Of a stretch of 8,013 bases of DNA, positions 1 through 6,759 are shown piece by piece. The stretch is from positions 1 to 8,013 of the forward strand of contig JAIPIM010000187.1 of the NCBI GenBank assembly GCA_021734725.1, given 5' to 3'. The notes under the pieces are model-generated. The model was not told where the DNA came from and searched no databases. It saw only the letters and a list, made by a program, of their open reading frames with translations. Position numbers and translations under genes: made by a program. Numbering within the stretch: position 1 is the stretch's first letter; every line of letters begins with the position of its first letter. Source of the stretch: Minisyncoccota bacterium. GTDB lineage: Bacteria; Verrucomicrobiota; Lentisphaeria; Oligosphaerales; MVZH01.

Positions 1-1292
1 TAGAGCACTACTTTTTGGCGATCGGCTTGTCGCGCGGCGGACCGGGCAAAGTCAATGAAGGCATATCGTTTGTCACCCTGGTGCCGGTTGCGGAGCGTGA
101 CAAGCACCAGAGTCAGGTGATGCAGGACGTGCGACAGCAACTTGCACAACTGCCCGATGGACGCGCTTTTGTCATGGAACCGTCAATGGGTCCCGGCGGC
201 GGCGCGCCCCTCCAGGTCGTTCTGCAGCATGCATCCATTGAAGACCTTGCGCAAGCACAGGAAAACGTTATGCAGTGGATGCGAAGTCAACCGGACTATG
301 TGAGTGTGAACTCCGATCTCAAACTCAACAAACCGCAGGTGACGATTACCGTTGACCGCGATCAGGCGTCGGAGCAGGGGATCACGGTAGCTGACATCTC
401 CAATACCCTGCGTTATATGCTGGGCGAACCCGATATTTCAACAATTGAACGCGACAGTGAACGCTATGACGTCATCACTGAAAGCACGGATAAAGGGAAC
501 ATGGTTCCCGATATGCTGCGTCAACTTTATGTAAGAAACGCGGAAGGGGAGCTTGTGTCGCTGGGCAGTCTGGTTAACCTCGAGGAGGGTATAGGGCCGA
601 GTGAAATTCACCATTTCAACCGCCGCCGGTCGGTGACAATTTCCGCCTCGCCGCCCCCCGGTGTCGCATTGGGCGACGCGCTGAATAAATTACAAATGTA
701 TCTTGACGAAACGCTGGGTGCCGGATTCACCCACACGGTCACGGGAATGGCCCAGACGTTTCGGGAATCCTTTTATTACCTGACCATCACCATCATTTTT
801 TCCGTCATTTTCATTTATCTGGTACTGTCGGCGCAGTTTGAATCTTTCCTTTATCCGTTGACCATTCTCATATCGTTGCCGCTGGCAACCATTGGTGCTT
901 TCGGAGCTCTCTGGGCGCTTGATATGACGTTCAACATACTCTCTTTCATCGGCCTGATCATGCTGTTGGGAATCGTCACCAAGAATGCCATTCTGCTGGT
1001 CGACTTCACCAACGTGCTGCGAGCTCGCGGACGCGCGCTGTTCGAGGCTGCGCAGGAAGCCGCCCGTGTGCGTTTTCGACCGGTTCTTATGACTGCCATT
1101 TCCACCATCCTCGGCATGCTTCCCATCGCCTTGGGATTCGGCGCCGGCGGTGAAGCCAGGGCCCCCCTCGGCGTGTGCGTTTCCGTCGGCATGATCAGTT
1201 CCACCGCCCTCACCCTCATCGTCATCCCTGTTGTTTACACCTTCTTCGACCAGATTCAGACAGGCATCCTCAAGTTCTTCGGGAAACGGTAA
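1..1292 (+). CDS. RND-family (HAE1/AcrB-type) efflux transporter, C-terminal part, 5' end outside window
   Basis: This is the C-terminal ~430 residues of a proton-driven multidrug or hydrophobe exporter of the inner membrane, which normally works with a periplasmic adaptor and an outer-membrane channel. The frame is open from the first bases (…EHYFLAIGLSRGG), so the apparent TTG start at 15 is not real; full family members are about 1030 residues. Numbering from that TTG codon, residues 1-250 are the second periplasmic porter/docking region. Five membrane segments follow: about 252-271, 279-301, 307-331, 354-374 and 384-411. Family signatures are AQFESFLYPL at 273-282, GIVTKNAILLVDF at 319-331 and the glycine-rich stretch GFGAGGEARAPLG at 374-386. 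The protein ends in a short basic tail (FFGKR), and TAA closes at 1290-1292. The adaptor gene, if linked, would lie upstream and out of view. The substrate cannot be told. Family assignment is very secure. Confidence 0.95.
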   Translation, partial: EHYFLAIGLSRGGPGKVNEGISFVTLVPVAERDKHQSQVMQDVRQQLAQLPDGRAFVMEPSMGPGGGAPLQVVLQHASIEDLAQAQENVMQWMRSQPDYVSVNSDLKLNKPQVTITVDRDQASEQGITVADISNTLRYMLGEPDISTIERDSERYDVITESTDKGNMVPDMLRQLYVRNAEGELVSLGSLVNLEEGIGPSEIHHFNRRRSVTISASPPPGVALGDALNKLQMYLDETLGAGFTHTVTGMAQTFRESFYYLTITIIFSVIFIYLVLSAQFESFLYPLTILISLPLATIGAFGALWALDMTFNILSFIGLIMLLGIVTKNAILLVDFTNVLRARGRALFEAAQEAARVRFRPVLMTAISTILGMLPIALGFGAGGEARAPLGVCVSVGMISSTALTLIVIPVVYTFFDQIQTGILKFFGKR

Positions 1293-1320
1293 GCCCAACG
1301 GCGCGGAGGTACATTGTCGC

Positions 1321-1407
1321 AGCCCGGGGCGGAATGTGGTTCCGAGGCCCAACGGGTTGGTGTCAACGTAGCCCAGGGCAGAGCGAAGCGGCGGCCCTGG
1401 GATAACG
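1321..1407. repeat. structured palindromic intergenic element between convergent genes
   Basis: This gene-free spacer between two convergent genes holds a run of hairpins. A perfect 8-bp stem, CCCAGGGC (1372-1379) with GCCCTGGG (1394-1401), encloses a 14-base loop. Upstream, CGGAA (1330-1334) pairs with TTCCG (1340-1344), and CCAA (1349-1352) pairs with TTGG (1357-1360). None is followed by a T-run, so this is not a canonical intrinsic terminator, although it could still slow or protect transcript ends from both sides. The strong, compact symmetry suggests a dispersed palindromic (REP-like) repeat, but only one copy is visible in this window, so the repeat label is inference. Confidence 0.45.
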
Positions 1408-1421
1408 GTCAAGAATACATT

Positions 1422-1438
1422 TCGGCCTGAAAGGTCGG
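1422..1438 (+). terminator. weak candidate terminator hairpin downstream of the RND gene
   Basis: CGGCCT (1423-1428) pairs with AGGTCG (1432-1437), with one G-U pair and a three-base GAA loop; an outer U-G pair can be added. It lies about 130 bases after the RND stop and about 40 bases beyond the stop of the opposing binding-protein gene, so it could end transcripts from either side. No T-run follows on either strand, so this is a weak call resting only on position and pairing. Confidence 0.25.
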
Positions 1439-1476
1439 TTCAATTGCTCCGACAGGGGCGCGGCTATAGGCACGTT

Positions 1477-3354
1477 TTATTTGACTGGTGCTGCTGGGAG
1501 TGGCTTGCCGTCCGCCATAGCGTCTTTCAGGCGTTGGGCTTGTTGCGGGTCGAACCACCAGTAGTTGCGGACAACCGTTTCCGGCATGAGCTGGGAGCAG
1601 TGGGTTTCCGGTTCACCGAATTTGTTCCACACCAGCGTGCGGTCGTACGTGAGGTGCCAGTGCGGCACGACGATCGTGCTTGCAGTCAGTATACGGTCGA
1701 GCACCTGTCCGTAGAACACAAGTTCCTCCCTCGTCTCGGCGGAGACCAGGTGCTCCAGCACTTCGTCTACCGCCGGATTTTTCAGGCCGTTTACATTGCG
1801 GCTGCCTTCAATGTCCGCTGCTTTGCTTCCGAAGTAATACAGTTGTTCATTGCCGACCGAGCGGCTGTGGGTGTAAACCATGACGATCATATCGAAGTCA
1901 AACGTGCGCGTGCGTTTCTGGAACTCGGCGGGCTGTGCTACGTCGGTAGTCATTTCCGCGCCCAGTTGACGCAGCCATTTCTGATAGGGTTCGGCAATGC
2001 GTTGCCAATGGCGATCCGAGAGGAGCAGTTCAAACGACAGTCGTTTACCGTCGCGGACACGGATTCCGTCGGGCCCCCGCCTCCAGCCCACGGAATCCAG
2101 CAGCAGGCTTGCCTGCTTCATGGTCAGTTCCGCAGGCTTTTCCTGCCCCGGTGCGGTCAACGGCTTGAACAGCGCCATCTTCGGCACTGCCGCCTCGCCG
2201 TATTTTTCCCGCAGTTCCGTCAGATACTGCAACATTCGGCCCTCCGGCGGACTCACATTGGTCATATCCGGGCTGTTTTCGAAGAAACAGCGAGTCCGTG
2301 TGTACTGATTGTAAAACAGATTTTTATTCATCCATGGGAAATTAAAGACCAAGGCCAGGGCATAGCGTGTTTTCAACGACTGAAAAATGGGATTACGCAG
2401 GTTGAAGGCAAAGCCTTGCATGCCGACGGGGCGCTTGTGGGGGATTTCCCGACGCATGATGTAATTTTTCTTCACAAAGGGCCCCCGGAAGTCGAGTGCC
2501 CAGTCTTTTGAGACCGTGACCAGCATCACATCGAATACGCCGCCTTTGAACGCTTCCTTTTCGGATGTGTCATCGAGAAAGACCTTGGCGGTTATGGTGT
2601 CGAAGTTGTAACAGCCGGCGCTTTTTGGGAGCTTCCTGCCCCACCAGCTGATATCCCGTTTCACGGTGATGTATTTACCGAATTCATGGTCCTCGACCAC
2701 ATAGGGTCCGGACCCGACGGCAATGGTGTCAAAATCTTTACCGAAGTCCGTGCCGTCAGCGCCGTAGACATGTTCCGGCAGGATCGGCATCTGCCCTGTG
2801 ATCAGGGGCAGTTCCTGGTTGCGCTGGCGGAATGTAATCCGAACGGTGAGGTCGTCGATTTTAGTGGCCTTTTCGATGTCTCTGAAATACTGGCGGTACA
2901 CGGGGCTGTATTCAGGATGATCCATAATCTCGACGGAGAAAACAAAGTCATCCGCGGTTACCGGTTCACCGTCCGAGAAGCGAGCTTCGGGCCGGATCTT
3001 GTAGACCAGTGACATGCGGTCATCGGCAATGTCGATGGATTCGACCAGGTGCCCGTATTCGGTGAACGGTTCGTTTTCCGCGTAGGAATGTGTCGTCGGC
3101 GTTTCAAACACAAGTCCAAGGAGGGGAGCGGCGAGGCCTTTCAGAGAGTGTGGATTGAGAGTCGTGAAATTACGTGTGCGCATGTTGAGGTGTCCACCCT
3201 TCGGCGCGTTGGGGTTTACGTAGGGCCACGGCTCGTCCGGCCCGAGTTTGACATCCTCGGAACCGTACAGACCGATTGCGTATTGCGGCTCGGCTACGAT
3301 GTTTGCGACTGGCAGCCACGCGAAGATGGTGATGAGTAGGGTGAAAAAGCGCAT
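1477..3354 (-). CDS. periplasmic oligopeptide-binding protein, YejA-type (solute-binding family 5)
   Basis: The product is the periplasmic substrate receptor of an oligopeptide ABC importer. The 625 residues are close to the ~600 of YejA. Residues 1-21 form a signal peptide (basic MRFF, hydrophobic core, likely cleavage after NIVA); there is no lipobox cysteine, so the protein should be soluble. Family-5/YejA hallmarks in order are ALYG-like AIGLYGSED, YVNPNAPKGG (about 45-54), LNPHSLKG, the RPEARFSDGEPVTADDFVFS block, VGSGPYVV, a late GNEQLYYFGSKAADIEGS block, and a C-terminal WWFDP. The start is supported by AAGGA eight bases upstream of ATG. Known YejA proteins bind peptides and peptide antibiotics such as microcin C; the ligand here is unknown. 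yejB, yejE and yejF homologues are absent nearby, so it must borrow a permease encoded elsewhere or act as an orphan receptor. sppA lies 159 bp upstream on the same strand and could be co-transcribed. Confidence 0.92.
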   Translation of the reverse strand: MRFFTLLITIFAWLPVANIVAEPQYAIGLYGSEDVKLGPDEPWPYVNPNAPKGGHLNMRTRNFTTLNPHSLKGLAAPLLGLVFETPTTHSYAENEPFTEYGHLVESIDIADDRMSLVYKIRPEARFSDGEPVTADDFVFSVEIMDHPEYSPVYRQYFRDIEKATKIDDLTVRITFRQRNQELPLITGQMPILPEHVYGADGTDFGKDFDTIAVGSGPYVVEDHEFGKYITVKRDISWWGRKLPKSAGCYNFDTITAKVFLDDTSEKEAFKGGVFDVMLVTVSKDWALDFRGPFVKKNYIMRREIPHKRPVGMQGFAFNLRNPIFQSLKTRYALALVFNFPWMNKNLFYNQYTRTRCFFENSPDMTNVSPPEGRMLQYLTELREKYGEAAVPKMALFKPLTAPGQEKPAELTMKQASLLLDSVGWRRGPDGIRVRDGKRLSFELLLSDRHWQRIAEPYQKWLRQLGAEMTTDVAQPAEFQKRTRTFDFDMIVMVYTHSRSVGNEQLYYFGSKAADIEGSRNVNGLKNPAVDEVLEHLVSAETREELVFYGQVLDRILTASTIVVPHWHLTYDRTLVWNKFGEPETHCSQLMPETVVRNYWWFDPQQAQRLKDAMADGKPLPAAPVK

Positions 3355-3513
3355 GCGGTTTTCCTTTTAAGGGTTGAGAACGGCATTCGTTAACCGATCA
3401 GGATGACATCGACAACGCCTTAGATTACGTGCCCGACGAAGGAGGGTTAAGTGCACTGCTGAACAATACAACTCTTTGGGATGACAGTGACATTTTGTTA
3501 TGCTCACACAACG

Positions 3514-4620
3514 TCAATTGCCCAGTTGCGGCATGAGGTAATAGAGGTTGCGGGGTTTGATATATTTCACGTCTTGCAAGAGGGCGCTGTCCAGTGTAAT
3601 CGTGCGGTTTTCCGATGCGCCGAACAGGAACTGGCGCAAGGTATAACTTTTGCGATATTGCACCAGGTTTGCCTCCATAATGCCGGCCAATTCCCGCGCC
3701 TTGTTTATTGCGTCCTCGAAGTATCCCAGTTTATCGACCAGTCCGTAGTCCAGCGCGTCCCGGGCCAGCAGGATACGGCCGTCCGCGAAGACAGCGTTTT
3801 TCACGTCGTCGGCCGTCTCGTATGCCGGTCGGCCGTCGGCCACGACAGTGGCGAAGCGGTGGAACGTTGTGTCAATCAACTCCTGCATGTATCTGTCAAT
3901 AAGTTGTTGTTCGCTTTCCGGCCGGGTTGTGCCACCGCTCAACATGTCCTTCAGGCGTCCTGATTTGTAGGGGGCGGGGTGTATGCCGATCTTGTCAAGC
4001 AGCGACTGGTATTCATAGCGTGGAATGATGACGCCGATGCTCCCGGTCAGGGTGATTTGATTGGCGACAATGAAATCTGCCGCGGACGCTATGTAGTATC
4101 CACCGCTGGCGCACACGGATCGCATGCATGCGACGACGGGTTTGCCGGCATCGCGGACGGCCTGCACGGCCTGATGAATTTCGTCACTGGCAGTGACCTC
4201 GCCACCGGGTGTATCCATGTCCAGCACCACCCCTACCACATGCGGATCGGAGGCGGCGCGCTTCAACTGGGCTCGCAGTACACCGGCCTCCGCACCGTCA
4301 TAGGAGACGTTACTCAGTATTATTCCCTTGACGTCTATGACCGCGATTTTGTCCCGGACTCCCGGAGCTTCTCGAACTAACTCCTCGACGATCCGCGCGC
4401 CTCCGCGTGATGTCGTCCAGGTGTGTGCGTCTTGGAAGAACAAAGCGGCGCCGATGAGTATTCCGGCACCCAGCGCGATCAGTGCCACAACCGCAATGAT
4501 CAAGCCGCGCAGGCATCCTCGGTTGCTGCTGTTCTTTTGAGTTGATGCGCGTGCGTTGGCTGACGGCAACGGCGGCGGACTGTCCGACGATGTTTGCGAA
4601 ACTGTATTCTGGTTTTCCAT
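3514..4620 (-). CDS. sppA: signal peptide peptidase SppA, short form (family S49)
   Basis: This membrane-anchored serine protease cuts leftover signal peptides and other membrane-inserted peptides. The 368 residues fit the short (~36 kDa) form, one S49 domain rather than the doubled E. coli form. Residues 1-35 are a polar Ser/Pro-rich cytoplasmic tail. Residues 38-62 are a single membrane anchor, and the protease domain follows. Key sites are DTPGG at 136-140, the nucleophile Ser172 in ASGGYYIA, TGSIGV at 192-197, and Lys224 in GRLKDM as the general base. The 52-residue Ser-Lys spacing equals that of Bacillus subtilis SppA (Ser147/Lys199), from memory. Cys165 and Cys170 flank the nucleophile, which I do not recall as typical. 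The start is backed by AAGGA eight bases upstream of ATG. thiD lies 184 bp upstream and the peptide-binding protein gene 159 bp downstream, all co-directional. Substrates cannot be read from the sequence. Confidence 0.94.
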   Translation of the reverse strand: MENQNTVSQTSSDSPPPLPSANARASTQKNSSNRGCLRGLIIAVVALIALGAGILIGAALFFQDAHTWTTSRGGARIVEELVREAPGVRDKIAVIDVKGIILSNVSYDGAEAGVLRAQLKRAASDPHVVGVVLDMDTPGGEVTASDEIHQAVQAVRDAGKPVVACMRSVCASGGYYIASAADFIVANQITLTGSIGVIIPRYEYQSLLDKIGIHPAPYKSGRLKDMLSGGTTRPESEQQLIDRYMQELIDTTFHRFATVVADGRPAYETADDVKNAVFADGRILLARDALDYGLVDKLGYFEDAINKARELAGIMEANLVQYRKSYTLRQFLFGASENRTITLDSALLQDVKYIKPRNLYYLMPQLGN

Positions 4621-4665
4621 AATGAGTTCCTTGTGCTCGGCGGAGGACGACGGCGACGATTACGG

Positions 4666-4694
4666 ATTACAATTTAAGGTTGACTTCTCGTCCA
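4666..4694 (-). promoter_or_regulatory. candidate sigma-70-type promoter for sppA
   Basis: On the minus strand, TGGACG (4694-4689) matches four of six bases of the TTGACA -35 consensus. TGTAAT (4671-4666) matches five of six of TATAAT. They are exactly 17 bases apart. Transcription would start near 4659, giving a leader of about 40 bases that contains the AAGGA ribosome site of sppA. This is pattern matching only, and the host's promoter consensus is unknown. Confidence 0.35.
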
Positions 4695-4767
4695 CCGTAG
4701 TGGTCGCCGTTCGCGTCACCTCTCTCCCGCGTTTTTATACTTGAGGCTCTTGCAAAACCCCACGCGA

Positions 4768-4801
4768 GCCACGCTGGGAGCGCATGGCAGGCTGGAAGCC
4801 T
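4768..4801 (-). terminator. two adjacent hairpins just after the thiD stop; terminator or repeat
   Basis: Three bases after the thiD stop comes a perfect five-pair hairpin, AGGCT (4789-4793) with AGCCT (4797-4801), with a three-base loop. It is followed at once by an eight-pair hairpin with a three-base loop and a two-base bulge: GCCACGCT (4768-4775) with AGCG and TGGC (4779-4782, 4785-4788). In the transcript direction a TTTT run appears only about ten bases after the second stem, so Rho-independent termination is possible but not typical. The sequence GGCAGGCTGGAAGCC also looks like a dispersed intergenic element. If it terminates, sppA depends on its own promoter. Confidence 0.4.
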
Positions 4802-4804
4802 ACA

Positions 4805-5683
4805 CTACTCTGTTATTTCCCGTATTGACACTGCGTCCCTCTCAAGGTTCGAAGGGATCCCCATGGCCCATGTTTTTTCGCCGACCCGCACACAGTTTTT
4901 GAGCGAGCTGTAGACATACGCTTTTGCTTTAGCAACCGCCTCAACGACTTTATCGCCGCGCGCCAGGCAGGCCGCCAGCGCCGCGCTCAGGGAACATCCT
5001 GTACCGTGCGTGGACGCCGCGTCCGCCCGCGGCGTGGAAAGCTGCCAGCATTGCCGGCCGTCGCTCATGACGTCTATCACTTCCTCTGTTTGCCGATGAC
5101 CGCCCTTAACTAAGGCCGCCACGCCAAAACGTTGTGCCAGTTCCAAAGCGGCTTTGTCCAAATCGGCAAGATCCTCCAGGGTGCGCCCAAGAATGATTTC
5201 GGCTTCTGCTATGTTCGGGGTGATTACAGTTGCGCGCGGCAGGAGTTCAGCGCACAGTGCGCGTACGGCTGTATCCCGCAACAATACAGCTCCGCTGGTG
5301 GCCACCATCACCGGGTCCATGACGAGTGGACAGCCGCCGAGCATCTTTGTTGCGTTTGCCACGGCTTGTACGATGGAGGTATCGAAAAGCATCCCGGTTT
5401 TGGCCGCGCCGATAGTAAAGGCTTCAGTCACCGCCGCAATTTGTGCCGTGACGGTTTCACTCGGTACCCCATGTACATCCCTCACGCCGTTTGGATTTTG
5501 CGCCGTGATTGCCGTGATTGCCGTTGTGCCGAATACGTTGAAAAAGGCAAACGCACGCAGGTCGGCCTGTATTCCGGCGCCGCCCCCACTATCGCTGCCG
5601 GCAATGCTCAGGGCAACGGGTTGACCTGGTGTAGCGGCAGCCTGTTCTGTGTGTGGTTGTTTGAGAGAACGTTGCATCATCAT
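4805..5683 (-). CDS. thiD: hydroxymethylpyrimidine kinase / phosphomethylpyrimidine kinase (ThiD)
   Basis: This cytoplasmic kinase phosphorylates 4-amino-5-hydroxymethyl-2-methylpyrimidine, and then its monophosphate, to the diphosphate used in thiamine synthesis. It belongs to the ribokinase fold. Counted from ATG at 5683 (292 residues; family about 266), the motifs in order are SIAGSDSGGGAGIQADL at 26-42, TAQNPNGV at 60-67, MDPVMVATSG at 122-131, TPNIAEAEIILG at 155-166, VKGGH at 192-196, and the anion-hole/catalytic HGTGCSLSAA at 226-235. The frame stays open upstream to GTG at 5710 and TTG at 5734. No start has a good ribosome site at the right spacing, and about 25 residues precede the first conserved motif, more than usual. 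Three ATG codons in a row open the chosen start, overlapping the stop of a six-codon frame. No other thiamine genes and no TPP-riboswitch core are seen, so regulation is unknown. Confidence 0.93.
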   Translation of the reverse strand: MMMQRSLKQPHTEQAAATPGQPVALSIAGSDSGGGAGIQADLRAFAFFNVFGTTAITAITAQNPNGVRDVHGVPSETVTAQIAAVTEAFTIGAAKTGMLFDTSIVQAVANATKMLGGCPLVMDPVMVATSGAVLLRDTAVRALCAELLPRATVITPNIAEAEIILGRTLEDLADLDKAALELAQRFGVAALVKGGHRQTEEVIDVMSDGRQCWQLSTPRADAASTHGTGCSLSAALAACLARGDKVVEAVAKAKAYVYSSLKNCVRVGEKTWAMGIPSNLERDAVSIREITE

Positions 5684-5700
5684 ACTGCGTTTAATATCAT
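5680..5700 (-). other. six-codon upstream reading frame overlapping the thiD start
   Basis: On the minus strand, ATG at 5700 opens a tiny frame (M-I-L-N-A-V) that ends in TGA at 5682-5680, overlapping the thiD ATG codons as ATGATGATG. It is preceded by a G-rich GGGGGGTG about seven bases upstream, a better-placed ribosome site than any for thiD itself. The arrangement would allow translational coupling or re-initiation at thiD. It may equally be chance if translation really begins at the in-frame GTG or TTG upstream. Confidence 0.3.
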
Positions 5701-5801
5701 GTCTTTTCACCCCCCCTGACAGAGCTCGCGACAAAGATTGAGCTTAGGTGCGAGACAAAGCGGGCACTTTCTGTAAATCTACACTTTTTAGAGCAAACTC
5801 A

Positions 5802-6503
5802 CTATTGCCTGTGGGGTTTTTCCCTGCTGAGGCCGTCCACTTTCCATTCCATGTCCTGTGATTCCACGGTCAGCTCAAACGAGCCGTCTTGGTGTACCCA
5901 GGTGTCGTATGTGCCAGGGCGATCCAGCGTTGTTTCCAAGACGGGCACATCCTCAGTTTTCCGGTCAACCAGCCTCAACGTGCATTGTCCCTTGCCGGTC
6001 AGTGTCGTTTTCATTTTCCACCGTGGTGCGGCGGGTGAAAAGACCATTTCCTCTGATCCGGAACTGCCTGTCCAAGTGGCGAACTTCGTTAACGGTGTGT
6101 CAGGGTGACGCATTTCCTGAAGAAGTTCCCATTCCTGGATCTTGGACAGGTATTGATGAACCGCCACCTTCCAGCGTCCTCCTTCACCTTGGATCTTCAG
6201 GTAATAGCGGCCGCTGCCCTCCATATGTTCATAGACATACAGCGGGATCCTCAACATCCGGCTGGCGGCTTTTTGGTTGCCGTTTTCGTCGAACACCGTG
6301 ACTTGAACACCGTCAGCGGACAAATTTGTCAGGCGAATTCGCCACCGATCTGTATTTACATGAAACACGGACGTGTAGCGTGTTCCGCGGCCTTCCCACT
6401 CTCCAGTTTCCAGCCATCGTGGTTGCTGGGCATGTGCGATACCCGTACCGACGAGCAAAGACCACGTTGCCAAACCAGCGATCACAAGTCCATGTTTCAT
6501 CAT
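5802..6503 (-). CDS. secreted hypothetical protein with two tandem copies of a beta-rich domain
   Basis: I do not recognise a named family for this 233-residue protein. Residues 1-25 form a clear signal peptide (MMKHG, hydrophobic core, cleavage after AHA). The mature part has two copies of one domain, about 34-116 and 142-225, offset by 108-109 residues. Matching positions are W36/W144, G38/G146, VF at 46-47/154-155, RW at 53-54/161-162, D72/D180, P87/P196, G98/G207, and WKV at 111-113/220-222. Alternating hydrophobic and polar residues suggest antiparallel beta-strands, like the small extracellular sandwich domains whose copies close with a W-x-V strand. There are no membrane segments, lipobox or catalytic motif, so a binding or structural role outside the inner membrane is the best guess. 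The start is supported by AGGAG seven bases upstream; ATG occurs twice in a row. thiD follows on the same strand, its TTG, GTG or ATG start lying 67 to 118 bases beyond this stop. Confidence 0.8.
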   Translation of the reverse strand: MMKHGLVIAGLATWSLLVGTGIAHAQQPRWLETGEWEGRGTRYTSVFHVNTDRWRIRLTNLSADGVQVTVFDENGNQKAASRMLRIPLYVYEHMEGSGRYYLKIQGEGGRWKVAVHQYLSKIQEWELLQEMRHPDTPLTKFATWTGSSGSEEMVFSPAAPRWKMKTTLTGKGQCTLRLVDRKTEDVPVLETTLDRPGTYDTWVHQDGSFELTVESQDMEWKVDGLSREKPHRQ

Positions 6504-6531
6504 CCGTCTGCTCCTGATTTATAGGTGTTTT

Positions 6532-6655
6532 GGTTGACGAGAGCGGGCGACAAGAGCGATGGACGACTTGTCCGCGTGGTTCCGCCACAAGCGCTGTAGG
6601 CGGGTGGGGACGAATTCTGCTCGTTATCCGCTATCGTCGCCCGCTATCGTCAACC
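6532..6655. repeat. long inverted repeat with 20-bp arms in the spacer upstream of the secreted-protein gene
   Basis: The left arm GGTTGACGAGAGCGGGCGAC (6532-6551) and the right arm 6636-6655 are reverse complements with a single mismatch in 20 positions, separated by 84 bases. Pairing continues weakly inward for about eight more bases. Each arm also contains a 13-bp tandem periodicity: CCGCTATCGTC occurs exactly at 6628-6638 and again at 6641-6651, with looser copies near 6536 and 6549. The centre can form smaller stems, for example GTGG (6576-6579) with CCAC (6585-6588). No target-site duplication or transposase is seen. It may be a dispersed palindromic element, a MITE-like relic, or a structured leader of the 6503-5802 gene. 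Confidence 0.75.
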
Positions 6656-6665
6656 GGCTTCTCTT

Positions 6666-6694
6666 TTCATACGTTCTGCATAAACTTTTGACAG
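6666..6694 (-). promoter_or_regulatory. candidate sigma-70-type promoter upstream of the inverted repeat
   Basis: On the minus strand, CTGTCA (6694-6689) and TATGAA (6671-6666) each match four of six consensus bases and are 17 bases apart. A start near 6659 would place the whole inverted repeat inside a leader of about 155 bases before the secreted-protein gene. The match is modest and AT-rich sequence in this short stretch could produce it by chance. Confidence 0.25.
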
Positions 6695-6759
6695 AACCGA
6701 TAGGTCCAGTTAGTGTAGCACCGCAAACCGTGCGAACCAATACCAGGCATCGTCAAGAC

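Noticed and set aside
690..1412. Minus-strand open frame of 240 codons opposite the RND gene, running into the hairpin spacer
   Set aside because: It overlaps clear RND transmembrane coding sequence; the translation is low-complexity, rich in Asp, Gly, Gln and Arg, with no recognisable motif.
1444..2511. Long plus-strand open frame of 355 codons opposite the YejA-like gene
   Set aside because: It lies wholly antisense to a gene with a signal peptide, ribosome site and family motifs along its length. Its own translation shows no domain, and its open frame is explained by the opposing codon pattern.
3355..3513. Promoter or terminator between sppA and the YejA-like gene
   Set aside because: The best -35-like TTGTCG pairs with a poor -10 (TAACGA), and no stem followed by a T-run is present. 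Apart from the ribosome site and an AGTGCACT palindrome at 3450-3457, I see nothing there.
5735..5801. TPP riboswitch in front of thiD
   Set aside because: The spacer is short and contains neither of the conserved TPP-aptamer core sequences on the minus strand.
6313..6588. Minus-strand frame of 91 codons crossing the inverted repeat and the start of the secreted-protein gene
   Set aside because: It overlaps, out of frame, the signal-peptide region of a better-supported gene, and has no ribosome site or domain.
6532..6655. Inverted repeat as an insertion-sequence or MITE with defined ends
   Set aside because: I looked for direct repeats flanking the arms and saw none that were convincing, and there is no transposase fragment. 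It is kept only as an inverted repeat of unknown kind.
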